From NCBI GenBank assembly GCA_036265535.1, contig DATAOV010000115.1:1-32210 (forward strand): DNA of 32,210 nucleotides. Reading direction: 5' to 3'. The notes below the pieces were generated by a model. It had not been told where the DNA came from. It saw only the letters and a program-made list of their open reading frames with translations, and did no database searches. Origin of the DNA: AC-32 sp036265535 (lineage in GTDB: Bacteria > Actinomycetota > Thermoleophilia > Gaiellales > Gaiellaceae). Positions 8,010 through 15,825 of the stretch are shown here, one piece after another; positions within the stretch are counted from its first letter, which is position 1, and every line of letters begins with the position of its first letter. The translations under genes were made by a program, and so were the position numbers.

Positions 8010-9806
8010 ATGGCGGTACGAGAAGAGGTCACGCCCGAGACCGGCAACGTCGTCGACATGGCCTGGGATCCGATCACCCGGATCGTGGGCAACCTCGGCA
8101 TCTACACCAAGATCGACTTCGACCGCAACGAGGTGCTCTCGTGCAAGAGCACGTCGTCGATCTTCCGCGGCTACAGCGTGTTCATGAAGGGCAAGGACCC
8201 GCGGGACTCGCACTTCATCACCAGCCGCATCTGCGGCATCTGTGGCGACAACCACGCCGTCTGCTCGATCTACGCGCAGAACATGGCCTACGGGATCAAG
8301 ATGCCGCCGCTTGCCGAATGGATCGTCAACCTCGGCGAGGCCGCGGAGTATATGTTCGACCACACGATCTTCCAGGACAACCTGGTGTTCGTGGACTTCT
8401 GCGAGCAGATGGTCGCCGAGACGAACCCGAGCCTGCTCGAGAAGGCGAACAAGACCGACGCCCCGAACGCCGAGATCCACGGCTACAAGACGATCGGCGA
8501 CATCATGCGGGCCTTCAACCCCTTCGAGGGGGAGATCTACAAGGAAGCCCTCGAGTTCAGCCGCGTGACGCGCGAGATGTTCTGCCTGATGGAAGGGCGC
8601 CACGTGCACCCCTCGACCGTCTATCCGGGCGGGACCGGGACCGTCGCGACCCCGCAGGTCTTCACCGACTTCCTCGTGCGCCTGATGCGGACGCTCGACT
8701 TCGTCAAGCGCTCGGTGCCGCTGAACGACGATGTCTTCGACTTCTTCTACGACGCCCTGCCGGGGTACGAGGAGGTCGGGCGGCGCCGGATCCTGCTCGG
8801 CTGCTGGGGCGCCTGGAACAACCCGGACTTCGTCGACTACACGTACAGGAACATGGACGACTGGGGCAACGAGATGTTCGTCACCCCGGGAATCGTCGTG
8901 GACGGCGAGCTCGTGACGACGAACCTCGTCGACATCAACCTCGGCATCCGCATCCTGCTCGGGAGCTCTTACTACGACGACTGGGCGGGCGAGGAGACGT
9001 TCGTCGCCAAGGATCCGCTCGGGAACCCGGTCGACAGGCGACACCCGTGGAACCAGACGACGCTGCCGAAGCCACAGAAGCGCGATCTCGAAGGCGGCAA
9101 CTACAGCTGGGTGATGAGCCCGCGCTGGTACGACAAGCGCACCGGCGACCACCTGGCGCTCGACACGGGCGGCGGGGCGATCGCGCGCCTGTGGGCGACC
9201 GCGCTCGCCGACAAGGTGGACACGCCGTTCGTGAAGGCGACCGGCTCGAGCGTGCAGATCAACCTGCCGCGTTCGGCGCAGCTGCCCGAGATGTCGTTCG
9301 AGTGGAAGATCCCGCAGTGGTCGAACGCGATCGAGCGTGACCGGGCGCGCGTCTACTTCGTCGCCTACTCGGCCGGGATGGCGCTCCACTTCGTCGAGAA
9401 GGCGCTCGAGCTCGTGCGACAGGGAGTGACGAAGACGTTCGAGAACTTCAAGGTCCCGGACGAGGCGATCGGGTGCGGCTTCCACGAGGCCGTTCGCGGC
9501 GTGCTCTCGCACCACCTCGTGATCAGGGACAAGAAGATCGCGAACTACCACCCCTACCCGCCGACACCCTGGAACGGCAGCCCGACCGACTCCTACGGCA
9601 CCCTGGGGCCCTACGAGGACGCCGTGGCCGGGATGCCGCTCTTCGAGGAGAACGACCGGGAGAGCTTCCGTGGGATCGACATCATGCGCGCCGTCCGCAG
9701 CTTCGATCCCTGCCTGCCGTGCGGAGTGCACATGTACCTCGGCAAGGGCAAGACGCTGCGGCGGGTGCACTCGCCGATGGCCGGCTTGCCCGGCGGGAGC
9801 TCCTAG
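8010..9806 (+). CDS. hhyL: [NiFe]-hydrogenase large subunit, group 1h type
   Basis: Catalytic subunit (598 aa) carrying the NiFe(CN)2CO site. The N-terminal L1 motif RICGICGDNHA gives C75 and C78; the C-terminal L2 motif DPCLPCGVH gives C568 and C571. After His574 there is a 24-residue tail (MYLGKGKTLRRV...) that should be removed by the maturation endopeptidase once Ni is inserted. It starts at an ATG with GGGAGG upstream, 13 nt after hhyS. The L1 variant with GDNHA and the paired small subunit place it in group 1h. A heterodimer or higher oligomer near the inner face of the membrane is expected from relatives; electron transfer to quinones is inferred. Confidence 0.96.
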   Translation: MAVREEVTPETGNVVDMAWDPITRIVGNLGIYTKIDFDRNEVLSCKSTSSIFRGYSVFMKGKDPRDSHFITSRICGICGDNHAVCSIYAQNMAYGIKMPPLAEWIVNLGEAAEYMFDHTIFQDNLVFVDFCEQMVAETNPSLLEKANKTDAPNAEIHGYKTIGDIMRAFNPFEGEIYKEALEFSRVTREMFCLMEGRHVHPSTVYPGGTGTVATPQVFTDFLVRLMRTLDFVKRSVPLNDDVFDFFYDALPGYEEVGRRRILLGCWGAWNNPDFVDYTYRNMDDWGNEMFVTPGIVVDGELVTTNLVDINLGIRILLGSSYYDDWAGEETFVAKDPLGNPVDRRHPWNQTTLPKPQKRDLEGGNYSWVMSPRWYDKRTGDHLALDTGGGAIARLWATALADKVDTPFVKATGSSVQINLPRSAQLPEMSFEWKIPQWSNAIERDRARVYFVAYSAGMALHFVEKALELVRQGVTKTFENFKVPDEAIGCGFHEAVRGVLSHHLVIRDKKIANYHPYPPTPWNGSPTDSYGTLGPYEDAVAGMPLFEENDRESFRGIDIMRAVRSFDPCLPCGVHMYLGKGKTLRRVHSPMAGLPGGSS

Positions 9807-10613
9807 GTGGAGGACGGCGAGGTCAGGGCACGCGTCGCGGAAGTCGAGTCGCTCCTCGACGCGATCGAGGGCAACGAGGCCGCAACCGAGGCGATGGCGG
9901 CGGTCGTCGAGCTGTACGGAGAGGCGCTGGGCCGGCTCGTGGCGGGCGCCGACCCCGTCGAGGACGAGCTCGTTTCCCATCTCCTGCTCCTCCACGACCT
10001 GCACCCGGTAGACCTCGAGACCCGCGTGCGGAACGCGCTCGAGGAGGTGAAGCCGTACCTCCGCTCGCACGGCGGAGACGTCGAGCTCGTCGAGATCAAG
10101 GACGACGTCGCCCGCCTGCGGCTGGCTGGAACCTGCAACGGCTGCCCGTCGTCCTCGACGACGATGCGGCTGGCAATCGAGGACGCGGTCAACCGTGCCG
10201 CGCCCGAGCTGGCCGGGATCGACGCGGAAGGCGTGCCGGAGACGGGCCCGACCCTGGTGCAACTGGGCTCCTTCGGTAAGGCTCCGGCGGCCGGTGCGGA
10301 GGGCTCGTGGTCGATCGTCGGCTCGCTCCCGCAGCTCGCGGGTGGCGGCACCGTCGTCCGCGAGGTCGGCGGGGAGCCGTTGCTGTTCGCGCGGGTGGAC
10401 GGGACGCCCTACTCCTACCGCGGCCCGTGCCCGGCCTGCGCCGCCGGCCTCGAGGGCGCCGAGCTCGACGATGCCGAGCTCGCCTGCCCTGGCTGCGGGC
10501 GGCGCTACGACTTGCGCCGGGCCGGGCGCTGCCTCGACGTGCCGAGCCTGTCGCTCGAGCCGGTGCCGCTGCTCGAGAGCCAGGCCGGCCTCCTGAAGGT
10601 GGCGGTGGCGTGA
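9807..10613 (+). CDS. Hydrogenase-associated NifU-domain Fe-S protein with four-Cys C-terminal domain
   Basis: A 268-aa protein starting at GTG directly after the hhyL stop. Residues about 66-135 form a NifU C-terminal-like domain with GTCNGCPSS (C110, C113), which in relatives binds a labile Fe-S cluster. Residues about 165-245 resemble the Rieske-like domain seen in the equivalent proteins (HhyE/HucE type) of actinobacterial hydrogenase operons. Here both metal-binding loops are CxxC (C208-x2-C211 and C227-x2-C230), where a Rieske site would have two Cys and two His. It could therefore be a rubredoxin-like or [2Fe-2S] four-Cys site. The likely role is passing electrons from the hydrogenase or supplying clusters to it. 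An assignment as HhyE is reasonable but not certain. Confidence 0.85.
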   Translation: MEDGEVRARVAEVESLLDAIEGNEAATEAMAAVVELYGEALGRLVAGADPVEDELVSHLLLLHDLHPVDLETRVRNALEEVKPYLRSHGGDVELVEIKDDVARLRLAGTCNGCPSSSTTMRLAIEDAVNRAAPELAGIDAEGVPETGPTLVQLGSFGKAPAAGAEGSWSIVGSLPQLAGGGTVVREVGGEPLLFARVDGTPYSYRGPCPACAAGLEGAELDDAELACPGCGRRYDLRRAGRCLDVPSLSLEPVPLLESQAGLLKVAVA

Positions 10614-11257
10614 CCGGCTCGCGCCTTGCGGAGCTGGCGCGCCGGCCCCGGCCTGTGGCGCCCCCGGCGGCCGAGGAGGCGTGCGAGCTCTGTGGCGCGC
10701 CCGTCGATCCCGAGCACCGGCACGTGCTCGACCTGCGCGAGCGCAGGCTGCTCTGCGCCTGCCGCGCCTGCTCGATCCTCTTCGACCGCAAGGCCGCCGG
10801 TGGCGGCCACTACCGGCTCGTCCCGAACCGGTCGCGTCTCGTAGCCGATTTCGAGCTCGACGACCTGCTCTGGAGCCGGCTGCGCCTCCCGGTCGACCTC
10901 GCGTTCTTCTTCCGGACGAGCGCCGACGGGCGCACGGTCGCGTTCTACCCGAGCCCGCTGGGGGCGACCGAGTCGCTGCTCGAGCTCGACGCGTGGGCGG
11001 AGATCGAGGCGGGCAACCCGGTGCTGGACGAGCTCGAGCCGGACGTGGAGGCGCTGCTCGTCAACCGCGCCGGCGAGGCGCGAGAGCACTGGCTGGTGCC
11101 CGTCGACCGCTGCTACGCGCTCGTGGGGCTGATCAAGACGCGTTGGAAGGGCCTTGCCGGCGGGCAGGAGGTGTGGGAGGAGATCGCCGAGTTCTTCGGC
11201 GCGCTCCGGGCCGAAGCAGACGTGGTGACCAAGGAGGGAGAGGAGGCCAGGCCGTGA
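10610..11257 (+). CDS. DUF5947-like hydrogenase-cluster protein
   Basis: A 215-aa protein whose GTG start overlaps the previous stop (GTGA). The N-terminus has CELCGAPVDPEHRHVLD and then CACRACSILFDRKAAGGGHY, a CxxC plus CxCRAC set that could bind zinc. The rest is acidic and predicted soluble, with PVDLAFFFRTSADGR and VDRCYALVGLIKTRWKGL. I recognise the pattern of the DUF5947 family, found next to group 1h hydrogenase genes. No reaction is known. Its place between the Fe-S protein and the other accessory genes suggests a structural, assembly or electron-transfer helper. Confidence 0.75.
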   Translation: MTGSRLAELARRPRPVAPPAAEEACELCGAPVDPEHRHVLDLRERRLLCACRACSILFDRKAAGGGHYRLVPNRSRLVADFELDDLLWSRLRLPVDLAFFFRTSADGRTVAFYPSPLGATESLLELDAWAEIEAGNPVLDELEPDVEALLVNRAGEAREHWLVPVDRCYALVGLIKTRWKGLAGGQEVWEEIAEFFGALRAEADVVTKEGEEARP

Positions 11258-11457
11258 AGATCAAAGCTGGAAAGGCCGGCGTGAAGCCGGACACGCCCTC
11301 GCATACGGAGGGTTCTGCCCGGCGCAAGGTCGGATCTCGCAGGCGTGAGCGCGGACAGGAGCCCGGCGGAAAGTCGTCGGCGGCCCGCTCGACCGGGATC
11401 AACCCGGACGCCGAGAATCCGATCGACCCGTCGATGCCGAACCTCTCGCCGGCGTAG
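11254..11457 (+). CDS. 67-aa basic hydrogenase-cluster protein
   Basis: A small protein starting at GTG 11254 inside the previous stop (GTGA). It is rich in Lys, Arg, Gly and Ser and looks disordered: KAGVKPDTPSHTEGSARRK near the N-terminus and ARSTGINPDAENPIDPSMPN at the C-terminus. Similar short proteins with PDTP...ARRSTGIN...MPNLSP patterns occur in hydrogenase operons of other actinobacteria as far as I recall. It has no membrane segment and no Cys. Coupled translation and position argue that it is real; its function is unknown. Confidence 0.7.
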   Translation: MKIKAGKAGVKPDTPSHTEGSARRKVGSRRRERGQEPGGKSSAARSTGINPDAENPIDPSMPNLSPA

Positions 11458-11463
11458 GAGCCG

Positions 11464-12123
11464 GTGAGCGGCATCGACGCATCGCTGGCCCGGAGCGTCC
11501 CGGCGCTCGACTTCGCGATCGAGTCGTCCGAGGCCGTCCGGTACGCGGCGGCGCCGACGATCGCCTTCCGCCTGGCGGTCGACAGCGACACCGAGATCCG
11601 CTCGCTGATGCTCTCGGCCCAGATCCGGATCGCGGCGCCCGAGCGCGCCTACGACGAGGCGACCAAGGCGCGGCTCATCGACCTTTTCGGAGCGCCGGAG
11701 AGCTGGGGACGAACCCTCCGGAGCCTGCTTTGGACGCACACGACCTTGCTGGTGCCTGCGTTCTCGGGCACGACCACCGTGGATCTGCCCGTCTCGTGCA
11801 CCTACGACTTCGAGGTCGCCGCCGCCAAGTACCTGTACGCGGTCGAGCACGGCGAGATCCCGCTGGAGTTCCTCTTCAGCGGGACGGTCTTCTTCGGCGG
11901 CGAAGGAGGTGCCCTGCGTACGGCACGGATCTCCTGGGAGAGCGAGGCGGCGTTTCGCATGCCGGTGGCGGTCTGGCGCGACGCGGTCGAGAACCACTTC
12001 CCGGGAAGCGCCTGGCTGCGCGTGCGGCGTGACGTGTTCGACCGGCTGGTCGCCTACCGCACCTCCCACGCGCTGCCGACGTGGGAGGCGGTCATCGACG
12101 ATCTCCTGAAAGGGCGGACGTGA
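11464..12123 (+). CDS. DUF6084-like hydrogenase-cluster protein
   Basis: A 219-aa soluble protein, GTG start with TAGGAG just upstream. It has alternating hydrophobic beta-like stretches (SAQIRIAAPERAYDE, WTHTTLLVPAFSGTTTVDLP, FLFSGTVFFGGEGGALR) and no Cys-rich motif. The layout matches the DUF6084 family of uncharacterised proteins found in group 1h hydrogenase operons. No active-site residues are obvious. The following gene overlaps its stop (GTGA), and together the two may form an accessory complex of the hydrogenase. Confidence 0.7.
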   Translation: MSGIDASLARSVPALDFAIESSEAVRYAAAPTIAFRLAVDSDTEIRSLMLSAQIRIAAPERAYDEATKARLIDLFGAPESWGRTLRSLLWTHTTLLVPAFSGTTTVDLPVSCTYDFEVAAAKYLYAVEHGEIPLEFLFSGTVFFGGEGGALRTARISWESEAAFRMPVAVWRDAVENHFPGSAWLRVRRDVFDRLVAYRTSHALPTWEAVIDDLLKGRT

Positions 12124-13082
12124 GCGAGGATCCGATTCGCCGGATCGCCGATGCGGTGCTCTACGAGGGCTACGTCCTCTGGCCCTACCGGCGCTCGGCC
12201 CTCAAGAACCAGCGGCGCTGGACCTTCGGCGGGGTCTATCCGCTCGAGTGGAGCGAGCGCGCGCCCGACGACCCGCCGGGGATGCAGACCGAGTGTCTCC
12301 TCGAGGGGGCCGATGCCTCGGTTGACGTGCGGGTGCGCTTCCTCCACGTCGTCGCCCGGAAGCTCTACGACGAGCGAGGGCGGTTCGTGGACGAGCTCGA
12401 GGCGGGCGGCGTGCGCCACCTCTCCTGGGACGAGGCGAGCGAGCGCGAGATCGAGGCCGGGCCGGGAAGCACCGAGCTCGCGGTCCCGGCCGGCCGCGAG
12501 CGGGAGACGCTGCCGGTCGGGGCCGGCCTGATCGAGCGCGAGTGGGAGCCGCTCGCAGGCCGGATCGAGGTGACCACCGAGGAGCTGCGCAAAGGCCTGC
12601 ACCGAGTCCGGGTCCGCGTCGAGAATACGACTCCTGCAGGCGGCGGCGACAGGCAGGAGATCCTCCGCCGGACGCTCTGCTCGACGCACGCGGTCCTGCG
12701 CGCGGAGAGAGGTGAGTTCGTCTCGTTGACCGACCCGCCGGCCGCGCTCGCAGCCGAGGCGGCGGCCTGCGAGAACGTCGGAACCTGGCCCGTCCTCGTC
12801 GGGGAGGCGCCCGACCGGAGCACGCTGCTCTCGTCGCCCATCATCCTGCCGGACTACCCGGAGATCGCCCCCGAGAGCCCGGGCGACATGTTCGACGGGG
12901 GCGAGATCGACGAGCTTCTGATCCTGAATGTCCTCGCTCTCACCGACGAGGAGCGCGAGGAGGTGGGGGCCTCGGATCCGCGAGCGCGAGAGCTGCTCGA
13001 GCGCTGCGCCGGCCTTCCAGGCGAGCACCTGCTGAAGCTTCACGGTGCGGTCAGGGACTTCAAGCCAGGGCGGGAGCGATGA
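12120..13082 (+). CDS. Uncharacterised 320-aa hydrogenase-cluster protein
   Basis: Starts at GTG 12120, overlapping the previous stop. The N-terminus reads IADAVLYEGYVLWPYRRSALKN, followed by FGGVYPLEWSE; the C-terminal third carries DYPEIAPESPGDMFDGGEIDE and ILNVLALTDEEREEVGASDP. It is acidic, soluble and without a signal peptide or Cys cluster. I do not recognise a named fold. Proteins with the same 'LYEGYxLWPYRRSALKN' opening are typical of this operon type. Its role is unknown; it overlaps the maturation protease gene by 4 bp (ATGA). Confidence 0.8.
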   Translation: MSEDPIRRIADAVLYEGYVLWPYRRSALKNQRRWTFGGVYPLEWSERAPDDPPGMQTECLLEGADASVDVRVRFLHVVARKLYDERGRFVDELEAGGVRHLSWDEASEREIEAGPGSTELAVPAGRERETLPVGAGLIEREWEPLAGRIEVTTEELRKGLHRVRVRVENTTPAGGGDRQEILRRTLCSTHAVLRAERGEFVSLTDPPAALAAEAAACENVGTWPVLVGEAPDRSTLLSSPIILPDYPEIAPESPGDMFDGGEIDELLILNVLALTDEEREEVGASDPRARELLERCAGLPGEHLLKLHGAVRDFKPGRER

Positions 13083-13912
13083 GCGGCACGCACGACCGCT
13101 GGCCGGAGATGGGGCGCGCTCTACGCGACTGCGCCGTCGTCGACGGTGTCGAGGTGCGCGCCGGGAGCCGCGTCGTCCTGCGCCCCCGCGGTGGGGGCGA
13201 CATCTTCGACCTGGCCCTCGCCGAGCGAGTCGCGATCGTGGAGGCGATCGAGCAGGACCTCGAGGGCAAGCTCCAGGTGGCGGTCACTCTCGAGGACGAC
13301 CCCGGACGGGAGCTGGGGGATGCCCACGTGCTCGGGCATCGCTTCTTCTTCGGTCTCGACGAGGTCGAGCCGCTTGCGGGGCCACCCGAGCCGGTGCAGA
13401 AGCGGCGGCGGATTCTCGTCGCGGGAATCGGCAACGTCTTCCTCGGCGACGACGGCTTCGGCGTGGCGGTCGCGCAGGCTCTCGTGCGGGAGGAGCAGCC
13501 GGAGGGCGTGGACGTGGTCGACTTCGGCATCCGCGGGATGGATCTCGCCTACGCGCTCAAGGACTACGAGGCGGTCGTGTTCGTGGACGCCGCCCCACGG
13601 GGCGAGACTCCCGGCACGGTGTCGGTGATCGAGCCGGACCTCGACGACGACGTCGTGGTCTCGCCGGACGCGCACGGAATGAGCCCGGTGCACGTGCTCG
13701 GGCTCGCCCGCTCGCTCGGCCCGGTGCCCGGGCGCATCCTCGTCGTCGCCTGTGAGCCGGAGCGGATCGTCACCGGAGAGGACGACGACGAGCTCGTCGG
13801 CGAGCTCAGCGCGCCGGTTCGAGCGGCGGTGGGCCGGGCATGCGATCTTGTCGGCGAGCTCGTCGGGGAGCTCGTAGCGCCGACTCAGACGAACGGAAAG
13901 GCGGTGTCGTGA
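13079..13912 (+). CDS. Hydrogenase maturation endopeptidase with extra N-terminal domain
   Basis: A 277-aa protein. Residues about 110-265 are an M52 (HyaD/HybD/HycI) endopeptidase: ILVAGIGNVFLGDDGFG, FVDAAPRG (D170) and SPDAHGMSP (H199) supply the metal-sensing Asp/His set, with Asp124/125 at the position usually held by Glu. Its job would be to cut the hhyL C-terminal tail after His574 once nickel is in place. Residues 1-105 are an additional domain (VRAGSRVVLRPRGGGDIFDL...) not present in classical proteases of about 160 aa. The ATG start overlaps the preceding stop, and the end overlaps a 32-aa gene. Confidence 0.88.
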   Translation: MSGTHDRWPEMGRALRDCAVVDGVEVRAGSRVVLRPRGGGDIFDLALAERVAIVEAIEQDLEGKLQVAVTLEDDPGRELGDAHVLGHRFFFGLDEVEPLAGPPEPVQKRRRILVAGIGNVFLGDDGFGVAVAQALVREEQPEGVDVVDFGIRGMDLAYALKDYEAVVFVDAAPRGETPGTVSVIEPDLDDDVVVSPDAHGMSPVHVLGLARSLGPVPGRILVVACEPERIVTGEDDDELVGELSAPVRAAVGRACDLVGELVGELVAPTQTNGKAVS

Positions 13913-14010
13913 TGAAGAAGGCAATCGGAGCCGTGAGCATGGCCTTCCTGGCCGCCCTCGCGCTGGCGGTTCCTTCCGTACGGCGGTACCTGAAGATGAA
14001 GAGAATGTAG
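13912..14010 (+). CDS. 32-aa membrane peptide, DUF6893-like
   Basis: Begins at an ATG sharing one base with the protease stop (TGATG). The peptide opens MKKAIGAVSMAF, has a single hydrophobic helix (about residues 5-21) and ends VRRYLKMKRM, a strongly basic tail. This fits the short DUF6893-type proteins seen in the same place in related operons. As hhyS has no membrane anchor, this peptide is a candidate for attaching the complex to the membrane, but that is inference. Confidence 0.75.
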   Translation: MKKAIGAVSMAFLAALALAVPSVRRYLKMKRM

Positions 14011-14014
14011 GGAG

Positions 14015-14695
14015 ATGCACCGCACCAAAATCCGCGTCGTCGAGGGCGTCCTCGACGCGAACGACACGATCGCCAGGGCCAACCGGGCCGACTTCGACGC
14101 TGCGGGCGTGGCCGTGATCAACCTCATGAGCGCGCCGGGCGCCGGCAAGACCTCGCTGCTGGAGCGCGTTGTCCACGACCTCGACGGCGTTCGTGTCGGC
14201 GTGCTCGAAGGAGACGTTCAGGGCAGCCTCGATGCCGACCGGCTCGCCACGCTGCACGTCCCGGTCACCCAGATCAACACCGACCCGAGCTTCGGTGGTG
14301 AGTGCCACCTCGACGCGAACATGGTGCGGTCGGCCCTTCCGGCCGTGCCCCTCGAGGAGCTCGACCTGCTCGTGATCGAGAACGTCGGCAACCTCGTCTG
14401 CCCGGCCGAGTTCCGAGTCGGGGAGGACCGGCGCGTGATGGTCTCCTCGGTGACCGAAGGCGAGGACAAGCCGCTCAAGTACCCGCTGATGTTTCGCGCG
14501 TGCGAGCTCGTGCTCGTGAACAAGATCGACCTGCTCCCCCACCTCGACTTCGACCTCGACCGCTTCCTGGCGAACCTCGACGCGGTCCACCCCGGCGTTC
14601 GCCGTTTGCTCGTGAGCGCGCGCACGGGCGAGGGAATGGAGGAGTGGCGGCGGTGGCTGACCGAGGCGACCGCGCGAGAGCCCCAGCCGGCGTGA
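14015..14695 (+). CDS. hypB: Nickel incorporation GTPase HypB
   Basis: A SIMIBI-class GTPase (226 aa) that with HypA loads nickel into the large subunit. It has the P-loop SAPGAGKTSL (about 39-48), GDVQGSLDADRL, the metal-site Cys/His in FGGECHLDANMV, ENVGNLVCPAEF and NKIDLLP for guanine. There is no His-rich N-terminal nickel store, so storage must occur elsewhere. The ATG at 14015 follows the small peptide gene by 4 nt; its Shine-Dalgarno (AGGGAG) abuts the start, so translational coupling is likely. The next gene overlaps the stop (GTGA). Confidence 0.96.
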   Translation: MHRTKIRVVEGVLDANDTIARANRADFDAAGVAVINLMSAPGAGKTSLLERVVHDLDGVRVGVLEGDVQGSLDADRLATLHVPVTQINTDPSFGGECHLDANMVRSALPAVPLEELDLLVIENVGNLVCPAEFRVGEDRRVMVSSVTEGEDKPLKYPLMFRACELVLVNKIDLLPHLDFDLDRFLANLDAVHPGVRRLLVSARTGEGMEEWRRWLTEATAREPQPA

Positions 14696-15801
14696 GCGAG
14701 ACGGCGGCGCCGGAGACCGTCGTCGACGAGCTCCTCCGCCGCCGCACCGAAACGAACGAGCGGTTTTTCGACGCGGAGGCGGAGCGGATCGGACGACTGT
14801 GCGAGGCCTTGGCCGGCTGCTTCATCCGCGGCGGCCGCCTGCTCGCCGTGGGCGCGTCACCGCAGTCGCGCTCGGACGCCCATCACGTGGCGGTCGAGTT
14901 CGTCCACCCGGTGATCGTGGGGAAGCGCGCCCTGCCGGCCCTGGCCGTGGGCCCGGCGGAGGTCGAGCTCTTGGCGACGCCCGACGACGCCGTGATCTCG
15001 TTCGAGCCGCTTCGCTTCGCCCTCGGCGACGACGAATGGCTCTTCGAGCCGCCGAGCGACGACCCGTTCGTCCGGCAGGAGCTCGCCGAGACCCTCTACC
15101 ACGTGCTCTGGGAGCTCGTGCACGTCTTCTTCGACCACCTCGGCGGCTCGACGGCCGGAGCGGGGGCCTCGAGCTTCCTCTATCCGTTTCTCGACGCGGA
15201 GGAACGGGATCTCGGGGCGGTGCGGGCCGACGTGCAGGGCTCGGTGCTCCTCAAGAGCCGGGAGATCGGCGCCCTTCGCGAGCAGACGCTGACCGAGGGA
15301 CGCGCGGCGCTCGCCGCGGCAGCCGGCGGGCTCCGGGAGGCGCTCGAGCGCGGGGGGACGGTGCTCGCGTTCGGAAACGGCGGCTCGGCCACCGACGCCG
15401 CCGACGCTGTCGCCGACTTCCAGGCGGCGCCGCAGGGCTGGCCTGCGCGACGGGCGCTCGACCTCGCCTCGGACTCCGCGATCCTCACGGCGCTTGCAAA
15501 CGACATCGGCGCCGAGGTGCTGTTCTCGCGCCAGCTGATCGCCTACGGCGGGCCGGGTGACGTCGCGCTGGCCCTCTCGACGAGCGGCAGCTCCGCCAAC
15601 ATCGTCGAGGCCCTCGCCGAGGCACGGCGGCGTGAATTGCTCACGATCGCGATGGTCGGCTACGACGGCGGCAGGATCGCCGCCGAGAGCCTCGCCGACC
15701 ACGTCGTCGTCAGTCGCTCGGAGCACATCCCGAGGATCCAGGAGGCGCAGGCGAGCGCCTACCACGTGCTACGCGAGCTGGTCGAGGTCGCCGACCGCTG
15801 A
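14692..15801 (+). CDS. Two-domain SIS protein (GmhA-like) in hydrogenase operon
   Basis: A 369-aa protein, GTG start inside the hypB stop. The C-terminal half (about 195-365) is a clear SIS domain like phosphoheptose isomerase GmhA: GGTVLAFGNGGSATDAAD, LALSTSGSSANIVEAL, AMVGYDGGRIA and a closing helix IPRIQEAQASAYHVLRELV. The N-terminal half (GGRLLAVGASPQSRSDAHHV...) looks like a degenerate SIS-type fold. GmhA-like genes recur in group 1h operons, yet no lipopolysaccharide heptose pathway is visible here. It may bind a phosphosugar or nucleotide ligand in maturation or regulation. Isomerase activity should not be assumed. Confidence 0.82.
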   Translation: MSETAAPETVVDELLRRRTETNERFFDAEAERIGRLCEALAGCFIRGGRLLAVGASPQSRSDAHHVAVEFVHPVIVGKRALPALAVGPAEVELLATPDDAVISFEPLRFALGDDEWLFEPPSDDPFVRQELAETLYHVLWELVHVFFDHLGGSTAGAGASSFLYPFLDAEERDLGAVRADVQGSVLLKSREIGALREQTLTEGRAALAAAAGGLREALERGGTVLAFGNGGSATDAADAVADFQAAPQGWPARRALDLASDSAILTALANDIGAEVLFSRQLIAYGGPGDVALALSTSGSSANIVEALAEARRRELLTIAMVGYDGGRIAAESLADHVVVSRSEHIPRIQEAQASAYHVLRELVEVADR

Positions 15802-15825
15802 TGGCCTGCGTGATAAGAACCGTCG

